Source: Rheum nobile
Lineage: Eukaryota > Streptophyta > Magnoliopsida > Caryophyllales > Polygonaceae
Reading direction: 5' to 3'
DNA length: 64,000 nt
NCBI GenBank assembly: GCA_027886185.1
Contig: WOAB01000563.1
Coordinates: forward strand, 2,852,001 to 2,916,000
Part shown: positions 10,063 through 20,475 of the stretch, in pieces
How the letters are laid out: each line of letters starts with the position of its first letter
Numbering within the stretch: position 1 is the stretch's first letter
The notes under the pieces: model-generated
Database searches by the model: none
What the model was told of the DNA's origin: nothing
Seen by the model: only the letters and a program-made list of their open reading frames with translations
Program-made: the position numbers and the translations under genes

Positions 10063-11160
10063 AACAATAATGAGAATAATCTGGTTAATAAAACGCACAC
10101 CATAAATCGCATAACATATATACAAAATATAAATAACCGACCAGTCTATACAGAGTATAGTAGGGTCTAATGACTAATCTATTTTGGAAACAGTAGAGTC
10201 AAGTTTTAGCCAATCAGTATAACTATATTGTAGGGCATAACATGACCAGTAGACTAAAAAGTAATCTGGTCAACCTAGTAGACTTTTCATCAAGTAATCT
10301 GTATTAAATACAGTAGACTTGAATCAAGTAATCTAGAAACATGAGTAATCTATGCAAAGCATAGTAGACTTCATAAAAAACACACAAGACCTCATCTTAC
10401 TCATGAGTTTCTTATCCTTAGTCTCTTGAGACTTAAGTTATGATAATGTTATATATTCTTATATACATACACATATATCCACATGAGAAAACAAAGTTTT
10501 ATACATTCCTCATTCACCCATTTAACTATTTAAGTTAAAATATCATGATCATTATTTTGATCATCTAGTCACATAAAATGGGAATTTGAACTAATGTGAC
10601 TTGTATCATGGTCATACCATGACCATACCATGACCAAAATTTGTCTATGGTCATACACATGTGCTTCCACCAATTTAATGGTACTATACACATATTTCAC
10701 TCATACGAGGTTTCATGTATATTGTAGATAAACATCCTCGTACGAGATTTCAACTGCCACTATATGCGGTTGGCATATAATATATGACACCAACAAGAAT
10801 TTAATTCTTATCCATACATATAAATATATGTTATACGTATACATGTCCAGAGATTACACAATATTTTGCATATATCTCAAAATCATCAACATGGCTTAAA
10901 TCTCACGGCCTTCGCATAACTGCACATGAATGAAATATCAATCCACTTTACACATTTAATACCACATCCAAGACCATATAAAAACCGGTCTTACATAAAT
11001 ATGTATATGTCCAATACATAAATAACATAGAGGTATGAAACCTCCATTTCCACGGCCCCAAACCACCACCAATCATGCTTTATAAGCATTGGCCTTTATC
11101 GTGATTAGAATGTGTGGCTTGTCAAATAAATTTGATAGCCAACCACTACCGCACATAATC
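10063..11160 (-). other. non-coding segment replacing gag-PR-IN sequence
   Basis: About 1.1 kb of AT-rich sequence lies where gag, protease and the integrase N-terminus should be. It carries a loose minisatellite (AGTAGACTT... AAGTAATCT, 10150-10375) and CATACCATGACC repeats (10610-10640). Read on the minus strand its end, TCTCATTATTGTTAG before GTGTATTTATTGC, looks like a splice acceptor. It could be an intron-like filler, an insertion whose ends I cannot see, or the product of recombination. Confidence 0.5.
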
Positions 11161-11161
11161 A

Positions 11162-11392
11162 TCAATTAATTGATCTTGCCATTTTCCACTTGTTCCTCTT
11201 CCTTGTCTCCTCCAAAGGCTCGTTCTCCGAATCCTCCGGCGCGGGTGGCATTGGCATCCTCAGAACGTACACCACCTTGAGCGTCGTGAGGAGGAAGTGC
11301 ATCTTCTTTTGCCATCTCCGGAAGTCCACGCCCTCGAACTTCTCCAATTTCCCGAACTTGGAAGTCATCTCACGAACGGAAGCAGCCGCCAT
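11162..11392 (-). pseudogene. Copia gag N-terminus
   Basis: It starts ATG and reads MAAASVREMTSKFGKLEKF then FEGVDFRRWQKKMHFLLTTLKVVYVL, the typical N-terminus of Tork-type Copia gag (capsid-like UBN2 region). It stops after 76 residues, well short of the usual several hundred. The start is only 30 nt from the LTR, leaving no room for a normal leader and primer-binding site. Confidence 0.88.
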
Positions 11393-11422
11393 TGATCAAC
11401 CACGAAAAATATTGATTTTGAA

Positions 11423-12166
11423 TGTTATAGAAGGGTTGCTCATTGATCAATCTTCGGTTGTCTTGGATATCAATTGAATCGTGTTTTGAACACTTTCCAA
11501 AATCAATATTTTGACCCTATGTTTGTTGCCTCGGGTTACACAAAATCTGATCTGGGATAAGACAATCGCACCTCTAATGATATATGCAAATCAAAAGAGA
11601 ACACTTGAAGTTTTTGGTTTTATTCGATTTGAGAGATCCTTTTATCTTGCGTAGCCAAGACTTGCCCCAAACCCTCCCTTATATAGAGAATAGGAATTTG
11701 GGCAGTTATAAGTCGGTTTAGGAGGTTAGAAAATAGTTTTAGCGGTTAAGTTAGTTAAAAACCCGCCAAAAACCGCCAAAACTCCCTTCCCGGCAAGAGG
11801 CACGGTTTGTGACAAACCGTGCCATCCTCTAGAGAGCTAGAAATCGAGTTCTGGGACACCGCACGGTTTGTGTGCCACAAACCGTGCGACCTTACAGTGG
11901 CCAAATCTGGCCTCTGTTCTGTTCTGCACGGTTGTGGTCCATGGTGCACGGTTTGTCACAAACCGTACACACCCTTAGGACCCCGGAAATCACCCTCACG
12001 GTGTCCGCCTCTTGAACCCCGACACGTTTCGTAACTCCGAGTCCGAATACACGTACACGAGTGTGCACTCCGTACTCCCGAACCTCGTTATACGCCGAAC
12101 GAACTCCTTAAGTCTTGAGCGAATCCCGACTACACTAAATGACCGATGACACTAAAATCACCAACA
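11423..12166 (-). repeat. 5' LTR of Copia element
   Basis: The 744-bp copy matches the 3' LTR with scattered substitutions and small gaps. Hairpins remain at 11799-11823 and 11944-11970, while the middle one is partly collapsed (11862-11888). The inner end is followed by TTCAAAATCAATATTTTTCG on the minus strand, where a tRNA-complementary primer site is not recognisable. Confidence 0.9.
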
Positions 12167-12171
12167 TTGTT

Positions 12172-12384
12172 CACCTTAAAACACCTACAGAGTGAAGTGT
12201 GCTCTTGTATTTTGGCCTTTAATGCTAGAGGATTCGATTGTCTTATCCCGTATCAGATTTTGTGTAACCCTAAGGCATTTCATAAGGGTTGAATTATTGA
12301 TCTTGGAAAGTGCCTCGCACGATTCATTCGTTATCCAAGTCAAGTCTGAAGTTTGATCAACTTCGACACCCTATTTTCACAACA
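12172..12384 (+). mobile_element. solo Copia-like LTR, right part
   Basis: This continues the LTR begun at 6175. Its sequence (GATTGTCTTATCCCG, AGATTTTGTGTAACCC, GAATTATTGATCTTGGAAAGTG, GATCAACTTC) parallels the reverse complement of the inserted element's LTR, showing a sister family in opposite orientation. It ends CACAACA before target copy AAATC. A 22-nt phrase AAAACACCTACAGAGTGAAG(TG) occurs here (12178-12199) and in the left part (6399-6420), a 39-bp tandem duplication next to the TATA box. Confidence 0.7.
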
Positions 12385-12439
12385 AAATCCAACTATAATG
12401 ATCAAGCCAATCCTTGGACAACTCCACACAAGTATATGA

Positions 12440-12631
12440 TCATTTTGATCTACCTTGCAGATGAGCTATATTCGAAAAAACATGCTTGACAATTCTTGGA
12501 TAACTATCTATGTATCCAAGGTGCCAATCAGGCTTGAAATGAACAACTTTGTCGGAACCACGATAAGAAAGGCCAATCGCGGTTAAACTACTCCCCTTAG
12601 TGTCGATGAGTTGTTGTTGGCCGGTAGCCAT
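12440..12631 (-). CDS. unidentified 63-codon ORF
   Basis: It starts MATGQQQLIDTKGSSLTAIG and continues YRGSDKVVHFKPDWHLGYI. The composition is unlike the repeats around it and the start has a plausible context, so it could be a first exon of a host gene or a captured fragment. The family is not recognised and no partner exon was found. Confidence 0.3.
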   Translation of the reverse strand: MATGQQQLIDTKGSSLTAIGLSYRGSDKVVHFKPDWHLGYIDSYPRIVKHVFSNIAHLQGRSK

Positions 12632-12984
12632 TGAATTAGAGGGTTGCTAAATGTCACCACAAATATACATCACAATTATGTCACTTCCAAAAATGTCCCT
12701 CCAATATGTTCAAATTATCACCCTATTACCCTTATCTTCCCCTTTCATCAATCAAAATATCTGAAACTGAAATCACATAGCAAATAAAAATCAAACAGAA
12801 ATATGGAACAAGGATTGTCCAAAGTGTTAATTGCAAAAACGCCACCCCGCAAAGATGATGGAATATGAGACCACACAAGGCCGGAGAAGAAGACCAAAAA
12901 GCTTTATCTATGACGTTTTCCTTGTGGGATTCGCAAACACTGATATCTCTTCCACTTTCATCGAAGTTCATTAAAATGGTGAAA

Positions 12985-13203
12985 CTAATCATCGACTATT
13001 GTTACAATTTTTTCATGGTCAGAATTTGGTTGATTAAAAAAACAAAAAATCCGGTCGAAGACTAGGACGGGGACGAGGAAGAGCACCGTGGAAACGAGCA
13101 GCAACCAGAAGTTGAAGAGGACATCGAGGAATCTGGCAGCGACGGCGACAAGCGCGAAGACGGCGGGGAACATGGCGACGGCGATGTGGAACTTGAACTG
13201 CAA
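12985..13203 (-). CDS. small hydrophobic ORF, possible membrane-protein exon
   Basis: The 72 codons (MQFKFHIAVAMFPAVFALVA...) form two strongly hydrophobic segments, about residues 7-27 and 32-52, separated by an Arg/Asp-containing turn. GC content is higher than in its neighbours and there are no repeats, consistent with coding sequence. A longer upstream start in the same region is out of frame. The family is not recognised; it may be a gene fragment carried with the Helitron-like DNA. Confidence 0.3.
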   Translation of the reverse strand: MQFKFHIAVAMFPAVFALVAVAARFLDVLFNFWLLLVSTVLFLVPVLVFDRIFCFFNQPNSDHEKIVTIVDD

Positions 13204-13779
13204 AGTCGATCTCCATGGTTGGCATCTTTTAAACTATATGTAAATTTTAAATTGATGTTTTACCATGGTATCTTTTTCTTAATTGATTTGTGAATCTCCA
13301 TGGTTGGCATCTCCACGGTTGTTTTGGACTACAAAGTTTGCAAATTCCAATAGAGAAAAGGGGTTACATTTTAAATTTTGTAAATCTAATATTTTTCTTT
13401 TATCAATTTTTTAGTTATTTATTGATTTGTTTAACTAGACCAATGAAATTAGTGGTAGATAAATTGATAACATAATTTTGTTACAGAGGATTTGGACCGA
13501 GGAGAGATGAGACTAGGATTTTGGATTTCAAATGTGATTGAATAATATATTATCAAATAAACTAGAGTTAATTTGGGTACTTAAATAATCATCAATCAAT
13601 ATATACTATAAACTTGTCCGGTTTGAAAAAATTGAGAAAATAAAGTGGAAATGGGCTTGGAATCAATGACATATTAAATACATCTTCCAATTAAACAATT
13701 CTCTCATTTATAATTGCCTTTTCCTGTTAATTGTACAACGTCCAGTCATGGACTGTTTCAAACATAAACAAATTTAAAA

Positions 13780-14054
13780 CACAAAATTAAATTGGGTGTC
13801 ACAATATGTGGCTGTTTCAAAACAAAGTTAAAGAGGATGTTATAGAAGTGAGCAAAATAACCCACAAATTCAAATTAACCCACAAATTAATAGCCCACGT
13901 TACAGTATGTGGGTGTTTCAAATTTAAAGCACAAATTAAATTGGTCATTACAATATGTGGTTGTTTCAAACCAAAGTTAACGAGGATGTTACAGAGGTGA
14001 GCAAAATAACCCACAAATTCAAATTAACCCACAAATTGATAGCCCATGTTACCT
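13780..14054. repeat. tandem duplication, about 125-150 bp units
   Basis: Two units (13780-13929 and 13930-14054) share ACAATATGTGG(C/T)TGTTTCAAA, GAGGATGTTA(T/C)AGA, GTGAGCAAAATAACCCACAA and TAGCCCA(C/T)GTTAC. A third partial copy of GGATGTTACAGAGGTGAGCA lies at 14813-14838, after the RPA-like exon. The repeats sit directly upstream of its TATA box. Confidence 0.75.
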
Positions 14055-14067
14055 GCTTCTACCTCCC

Positions 14068-14074
14068 TATAAAT
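14068..14074 (+). promoter_or_regulatory. TATA box of RPA-like ORF
   Basis: TATAAAT lies 63 bp before the ATG at 14137, a normal spacing for a short plant 5' UTR. Confidence 0.45.
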
Positions 14075-14136
14075 GTGAAGCACCCTTGCATTAGAGCCAT
14101 CGTATGAAAGCAATATCCCCCAACACAAAGATTGAA

Positions 14137-14720
14137 ATGGCTTCAGGTTCTTCCAAAAAAACCTCAACCTCCGGCTCCTCCAAAAAAGCCCTTAGAAAGG
14201 GGCCGGCTAAAGCGATCGATGATTTCCTGGCTTGTTCGTATGTCCCTTTTTCCAGAGTTGGCTGAAGGGATGGACTGCACTGTCAGGGCTATGGTGATCC
14301 GCAGGTGGGATGCCACGACCCTACAGAAACATTATATAAGCACCGATTACATCTTGGCCGACCATACGGTATTAACAAATTGCCTTTGCCCCCTTCCCCC
14401 CACCTTTTTTGATGGCTTTAGAGCTTACCTTATTCGTGTTGTATGTCAGGGAGGCGCTATTCACTGCGTGGTCAGGGCGAACATCAGCCATTGTTTCACG
14501 GGCAAGCTTTTAGTAGGCGAAGTTTACAGCATTAGCCGCTTTACCGTTGCGCCGCCAAAGCCAACGTATCGTCTCTGCAACGGTGATGCATTTGTAGTCC
14601 ACTTAGAGGGAAATACTGTTGTCAGACATCTTGACTGCTCTTCGAAAGGATTTGAGAAATATTCGCTCCAATTGGTCCCCATACAGGATATCGAGCACAA
14701 TGGTTCCAGGTTCCTCATGG
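14137..14720 (+). pseudogene. RPA/OB-fold protein, Helitron-associated type
   Basis: The ATG at 14137 reads MASGSSKKTSTSGSSKKALR, then a shift near 14190-14240 moves the frame to SLFPELAEGMDCTVRAMVIRR. From there runs one OB-fold DNA-binding domain: RWDATTLQKHYISTDYILAD, GGAIHCVVRANI, GEVYSISRFTVAPPKPTYRL, SLQLVPIQDI. This resembles the single-stranded-DNA-binding RPA70-like proteins of plant Helitrons. The segment ends at a GTAAGT donor at 14721, and no second exon or zinc-ribbon region was found. It shares orientation with the helicase fragment 3 kb downstream, consistent with one decayed Helitron. A truncated cellular RPA1 paralogue is the alternative. Confidence 0.65.
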
Positions 14721-16170
14721 GTAAGTGATACTTCAATTAAATTATGCTTAATCTTCAGTTGGTCAAAATCAGGAAACAAAATTCATTTGTCTCATAAAAT
14801 TTACACAAACCAGGATGTTACAGAGGTGAGCAAAATAGTAAAGTAATAAACCGTATCAGTATTCTACTGACATGTGAGCTAAATTACACAAACAGAAGGA
14901 AAACACACGGTATTAGCAGTAAAATACTTATAGTCAGCTAATTCCATCAGAGCTTACAAGGGAACACTCATGTCAACTATGAAGAGTACACGCATATTTT
15001 TTCTAGATTATCAAAGATTTAGCTACAGTGTCCAGTATCTCAAAACAAGTACAAACTACATTTTTTTACTCGGGAAACTATTCCTTAGGACAAAATGACA
15101 AATCGATAGCAACATTACATCATGAGCAACACAATCAAGATACTACTTAATCCAAACCTTATAATGACAAACATGCGTAGATTATTTCTCTAACCACGTG
15201 CTATCCTATTCTCAACCCCAGAACAATGACATGAAGACAATAAACTATTAAAGCATGTAAAATCCTACAATAAAAAACTATGAAAGCAAAGTTCACCATT
15301 TGTAGATCACTACTCTAAAAATGGCGCACTGTCTCTAATCTATCTATCTCAATGTCTACACTACTCATAGTCAAATCCATGCCTCTCTAAACACCAATGC
15401 CCCCCCCCCCCCCACATGAGTCCTGAACCAGTCATCCCCTCTATTACAACAACAAGCTAAAACAAATCCTGAACTATCTGGCACCCAAGTCCGGATACAC
15501 AACCACACATCAACAACATTTAGCATTAAGTCTTCCCATTCCCCTCCCACCTCTATTCCGCAACGCATTTGCTCTCCAGAACGCCTGATCCAGTCATCAA
15601 TCCAAAAACTACACCTTTGCACCAACTACACCATCATCCTCTTTCCTGTTGAAGACCACTTCCTTTAAGCACCATAACTTCCATGCCACTACGAAAGCCA
15701 ACTCACACTCCCTAAAACCCCTACATTTCCTTACTCCCACAGGAGAAAGAAACCATAGAATACCATGCCCAGATCCCTCTAGCTGGTATACAACCCGAAA
15801 CAAGGGGAATTTGAGGACAAAAGGGCCCTCTTTCTATTTCGACACTCACCCCCTAAAAGTTGAAACTACCTCAACCAGCCTCAATGGACGATCTTCAAGC
15901 TAAAACTCTCACATCGAACAGAGAAATCCTTTGAGCATCCGCAAGCCGTATTAATCCACAACCCCTAGAGAGGAACATTATTTTTCCAGGGAAAAAACTC
16001 ACACGGTGTAGGATAAAGCGATCACCCTCCATCATAAGCAGAGCCTCCAGATTAAAATTCGTGAGGCAAAATACACGTTCTTGGGACAAAAATATTAATA
16101 AGGAGATAGAGATCAAATCTTTACACAGCTTCAATCAAATCAGAAATGTTTTCTCAGAGAGAGAAAGAGA
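14721..16170. other. intronic or captured DNA, no family recognised
   Basis: This is mostly non-coding. Several minus-strand frames of 60-84 codons (15371-16134) are open over GC-moderate sequence but show no domain. They include a run of 14 C at 15402-15415. Because the minus-strand exon at 16180-16304 ends in a donor, part of this may be its intron 1. Confidence 0.35.
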
Positions 16171-16179
16171 GTAACGAAC

Positions 16180-16304
16180 TTGACTTTGATGCGAGCAAGA
16201 CGATCTGCGTCAGAATTGTCTTTCTCCATCTTGGGCTCCTTGGTACCGAAGGAGTAGCTTGAAAGCGGGTAGACGTTCACGATCGATGATGAAGGCGCCA
16301 CCAT
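16180..16304 (-). pseudogene. first exon of cleavage factor Im 25-kDa subunit
   Basis: The ATG at 16304 opens 41 codons with VNVYPLSSYSFGTKEPK, MEKD and DADRLARIKV, the conserved N-terminus of the plant CFIm25 (NUDT21-type) mRNA 3'-processing factor. That protein binds UGUA in pre-mRNA. The exon ends at a GTTCGT donor in phase 2, and a GC-richer 5'-UTR-like stretch runs to about 16420. The Nudix domain exons do not follow within the window. Lying between Helitron RPA and helicase pieces, it looks like a captured gene fragment. A real gene truncated by rearrangement is the alternative. Confidence 0.65.
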
Positions 16305-16419
16305 CTTTGCGCTCTCACTTCATATGTTCGGCGTTAAGCAGGAGGGAGATTGAGAGTCGATCTCACCAAGATCAGCGATGGTGAAGATCCGGCGAGGGAG
16401 GCGGCTGGGAGTTTAACTA

Positions 16420-17632
16420 AACCTAGAATGCTCAAGCAACCATCCGACCCCAGTTTCTCAATTTGTTACAATATAATTTGTACGAATAATTCATGACTCG
16501 CAATTTAGGTTATTTTGAAAATATAGTGAATAAAAAATACAAGATTTTAGGGTTTTTGTTCAATAAAAAAGAAAATATTTTCTATTCTTAAGAAACATGG
16601 TATCATAAATAAAGATAAGGAATGTATTTAAATCTTTCTAAAAAGGAAAAAAAATAAAAAATAAAAAACAACAGCTTATTTCGTACGCTTAGCATGAACT
16701 TCTTAATTGAATTTCTTACCAGCAAGAAATCATTTTACTATTTAAAATTTGAGTGCATTGTGCAATGGTCTGCTGGGCTTAATTGTGAAGGCCTTGTGGT
16801 GGCCTTTGTTAAAGGCCCGTTTAAAAAATCGTGATTATCAAACTTGAAATTAATCATTTCATACATAACTATATTTAAAAAAACGCAAGTATTACACATT
16901 AAAACTCTTAGCACAATCCCTCACCAATTCCCAAATAGCAAGACCAATTGATGTTTCTTTTTTCACATCAATCTCCATCTTTGCTTACACATCAATTAAC
17001 CACGTGTACCATTTCTGAAACACAAGCACTCACCTTTGGTTACATGACGTCCATACTTTGTTAAACATACTCATTTACTTAGGATTAATACTTTCTCAGG
17101 TTCAAGTACGTAAAAAAAAAAATAAGATACTCTAATATGACTTCAATTTATATCTTTATTATACTTTGACATAATAAATTTAATAAACTAATGATATATC
17201 AAATATAATAGAAAATAAACAATAAGTTGTAAAATAAGCTTCCCAGTAATCAATTAATATTAATTATGTTAGAAGAAAAAAAAATTGAAAAACGTGGTTA
17301 TCACATACTTGTAGACCTGTCACCTGGGTCAGGTTCGATTGGGTCAAGTCGGGTTCGGGTCAAACGGGTTCGGGTCGATCGAGTCTGCTAACATGTTAGA
17401 GCCGGGCGGGTTGGGTTTAGGTTGACCAAACGAGTTGAAGGTAACCATCTTTAAATGATTAATATTATGATTTCAAAAAATAATAAATTAATTATATTAA
17501 CAAAAATAATATTGTATAATTATTTATAAAAGTATTTTAAAATATTAAATATAAATGAAATTAAAAATATGAAATGACGGGGTCTGTAGGACTCAGATTC
17601 ACTATTGGGGTCCGATCCGATCCTTCGAGTTC
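16420..17632. other. AT-rich, with a GGGTCGGGTTCGG-rich patch
   Basis: No gene is seen. At 17318-17425 there is a cluster of GGTTCGGGTC words typical of ends of small non-autonomous DNA elements, but inverted partners and target duplication were not found. The helicase frame starts abruptly near 17630. Confidence 0.4.
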
Positions 17633-18750
17633 AAATGCTACCAGTAATTAGCAAAGGGAAACGACAAGACATCGTTCAAGCTTGCATCAACAACTCACCT
17701 ATTTGGAGTCATTGTCAAGTGCTCACGTTAACAAAGAGCATGAGGGTGAATGACCAACGGGCCAATGGCGAGATTGACATCCACAAACAACAATTCAACA
17801 ACTGGATTCAAAAGATCGGGGATGGAAATGCTGAAGTAATAGTGCTAGACAATGAAGAGGAAGAAACATGGACTGAGATCCCACAAGAGTTCATAATTGC
17901 ACCAGGGGAAAATCCGATTGAGCAGCTAATTGACAAAGTCTTTCTAGATTTCATAGCAAACAAAACCAACCCGTCATACCTCCAAGACAGAGCTATCCTG
18001 ACCCCCTTAAATGAAGATGCAAATCAGATAAATAGTTATATGTTCAAACGTGTACACGGACAAATGAAGACATACAAAAGTGCTGATGAGATTTGCAAGG
18101 CATCTACCGATGTGGCTGAACAAGAGCATTTGTACCCACCCGAATTCTTAAACAACCAAGATTTACTCGGTACATTGCACTTACATTTCCATACACTATG
18201 CCTAATAAGTTGTAAAATCAGCAACTAATGAAAATAACATGGATACTAAATTACAGGAATCCCACCACACGCACTTGAACTGAAAGAAGGGTTGTCGGTG
18301 ATGCTTCTAAGGAATGTCAACCCTTCACAAGGACTGTGCAACGACACCCGTCTCATCATTACGCATTTGGGGGAGTGGGTTGTTGAGGCTGAGATTATAA
18401 CGGGCACGCGCGTAGGAAATAAAGTCCTAATTCCTAGGATAACACTAAGCACCACCCAATCAAAATGGCCATTCGTAATGAAACGTCGTCAATTCCCACT
18501 CAAAGCTTGCTATGCTATGACTATCAATAAAAGTGAGGGGCAATCACTAAAGCATGTGTGGTTGTATTTACCAAGGCCATTTTTCTGCCACGGCCAACTC
18601 TATGTGGCAATTTCTCGAGTGACAAACCCACAAAGACTCAGTATATTGTTACTACAAACGGGGAAATAGTCGGCTAACTACACACGAAATATAGTTTTTA
18701 GAGATGCATTCAACAACTTGGTCACCGAAATGAATGTAAGTACTACAACC
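17633..18750 (+). pseudogene. Helitron PIF1-like helicase, C-terminal part
   Basis: The frame begins at QMLPVISKGKRQDIVQA and continues through the PIF1/Helitron motifs LTKSMRV, YLQDRAILTPLNEDANQIN and LYPPEFLNNQD. An 87-bp intron (18170-18256, GT...CAG) splits a glycine codon. Then come LELKEGLSVMLLRN, GLCNDTRLIITHLGEWVVE, CYAMTINKSEGQSLKHV and HGQLYVAISRVTN. The upstream ATPase motifs and the Rep domain are missing. A stop at 18667-18669 precedes more in-frame family sequence (YTRNIVFRDAFNNL). The Tekay element at 18969 lies just downstream. Confidence 0.85.
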
Positions 18751-19482
18751 CACTATTTAAAATAAGACCAAACCCGCTAAAATCTATAAACCTGTAGGAA
18801 ATGATTAGCACGCAGGATTATAACGTCACAAAACGCTTTCTTGGTGCGCACTATGACCAGCATGTTATAACGCTTTTACTATAGCTTGCTCAAATATATT
18901 TCCTCATGTTCCAGGTCTAACACCACATGATACTAGACATTTGGCACCATTGGAAAGCATGAAGTGAATGTGATACCCCGTAATTTTGTAAGGTTATTTT
19001 GGGAATTATGGAATTTTCCCGAGTACCCGTTGGGTACGTCGGATTTAATTCAGGTAGCTTGAGACATTCTGTAATGTGCTCTGTATCTGTAATATTTTTT
19101 CTCAGTGAAATAATATACAGACAAGGTGCCTTAGATTTTAATTGTCGTTCGCGTACGATAATTTTTATCCCGGTTTAACGTCTAGCTCGTTCAAAGCTGA
19201 ATGGGCGGGAAAAGGGGGAAACGGCGACCGCCGTTCAGAAAAGGCGACCGCCGTGGTTGGGCCTGAGAGGTCAACGTGTCAGCTTCTAGCTGGCCGCGAC
19301 AGGCCTAGCGACGGCGACCGCCGCATTTACGGCGACCGCCGCGTGCCCGCCGCAGGCAAAATTACGGCGACCGCCGTGATTGTCCAGTGGGCATTGCCCG
19401 CCGGTCACCGGCGTCGTTCGAGGCGCGTCGTTGCGTCGTTTGCCGCGTCTGAGGGTTTGCAGAACACTCCTTGGGGTTTGCC

Positions 19483-19490
19483 TATAAATA
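19483..19490 (+). promoter_or_regulatory. TATA box in Tekay 5' LTR
   Basis: TATAAATA, repeated at 26380-26387 in the 3' LTR, sits between the two clusters of GC hairpins and is the probable Pol II promoter. Confidence 0.6.
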
Positions 19491-20388
19491 GACGAGCTTG
19501 GGCATGGGTTTTGGGTCATCTACAACCCCGAATCGCTGCCAAATTCGCCTCTCGCCGGAGTTGTGTTTTTGCCAGAATTTGAAGGTCTCGCCGGTGTTGC
19601 TTTGGTGTGGTTCCTGAGTGCCTTTGTGAAGCTTTTGGTTAGCCTTGGAGGTTAGAAGCCAAAGTAAGTCGAAGGAGGCCAAACCGCTCGTGTTTTGGGG
19701 TGAGTTTTCTCTCGTTTCAGTCGGCCGTGTTCTTCACGGCGACCGCCGTGATGAATACGGCGACCGCCGCCAGAGCCCAGAACGCCTTCGTGGCTTTGGC
19801 TTGATTGGTTGTCGTCGTGGCGTCTTTCCTTTCGTATTCTTTCGCCGTGTTTAGATCCGTACTGTTTATGTCGGATCTAACTTAGGGTTCCTTTTATGGG
19901 TCGACTCGAAGGTTGTTGTGCTGTCGGAACTATACCGTGTCGAGCCCGGAATCCAGTTGACGTCGTTAGACTATTCTGCGGATTAAAGCAAGTGGCGGTT
20001 CGCTCTTGCTCATTCGTTCCATATTTACATTAATTATCAGTAGTTTATCTGAGTAATTAATTTGGAATGAATATTCTGTTTGTCTGGAAACGGTTTTGTT
20101 AAACTATTTTGAAAATCATATAATAGGTTGTATATCTGTTAGAACAACGCTATTATCTATGATCGCCTTTCGGGCCTTTATGTGGATTTATCCAGTAACT
20201 GTTGTTGTGCTATATTGTTTAGTTAGCACTAGTGGCTAGGAACGCTATGTACCTTGAGGGGGTTTAGCTGTTTCTTTATAACTGGTACTTGGTGGTTCAT
20301 CCCCAGTACTTTCTCTTTGGTCATGACCATACCCTTTCACAGGATAGGCGCACTTCGCTAGTGCCAAATCTTCCAAGGTTTATCCCTT

Positions 20389-20475
20389 CGATATCTCTTG
20401 TGAGGAGATCCGATATCTCTTATGAGGAGATCCGATATCTCTTGTGAGGAGATCCGATATCTCTTGTGTGGAGAT
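20389..20475. repeat. 22-bp hairpin tandem repeats in LTR
   Basis: Four head-to-tail copies of GATATCTCTTGTGAGGAGAT, each able to fold GATATCTC against GAGATC. The same array is in the 3' LTR at about 27305-27391. At the corresponding place the solo LTR at 57794 carries unrelated hairpin repeats (GGGATTTAGTTCCC). Confidence 0.8.

Larger units (their letters stand above)
6432..12166 (-). mobile_element. full-length Tork-like Copia retrotransposon
   Basis: Two LTRs (6432-7195 and 11423-12166), a perfect 5-bp duplication TTGTT (6427-6431 and 12167-12171), gag, integrase, RT and RNase H in Copia order on the minus strand, and a PPT mark a complete insertion. Coding is nearly continuous but broken by one in-frame stop and one frameshift in pol. 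About 1.1 kb between gag and integrase is non-coding. A protease and full gag are missing, so this copy is not autonomous as it stands. Confidence 0.93.

Noticed and set aside
15402..15415. Run of 14 C as a functional G-quadruplex
   Set aside because: A single homopolymer with no G-tract spacing; it may also be a slippage or assembly artefact.
19142..19582. 146-codon ORF in the Tekay 5' LTR and its counterpart in the 3' LTR
   Set aside because: It lies across the GC hairpin repeats and TATA box. The counterpart is disrupted by frameshifts, so it is not conserved even between the LTR pair.
20389..20475. Regular 22-bp repeats, CRISPR-like at first sight
   Set aside because: No unique spacers, a plant genomic setting, and present identically in both LTRs.
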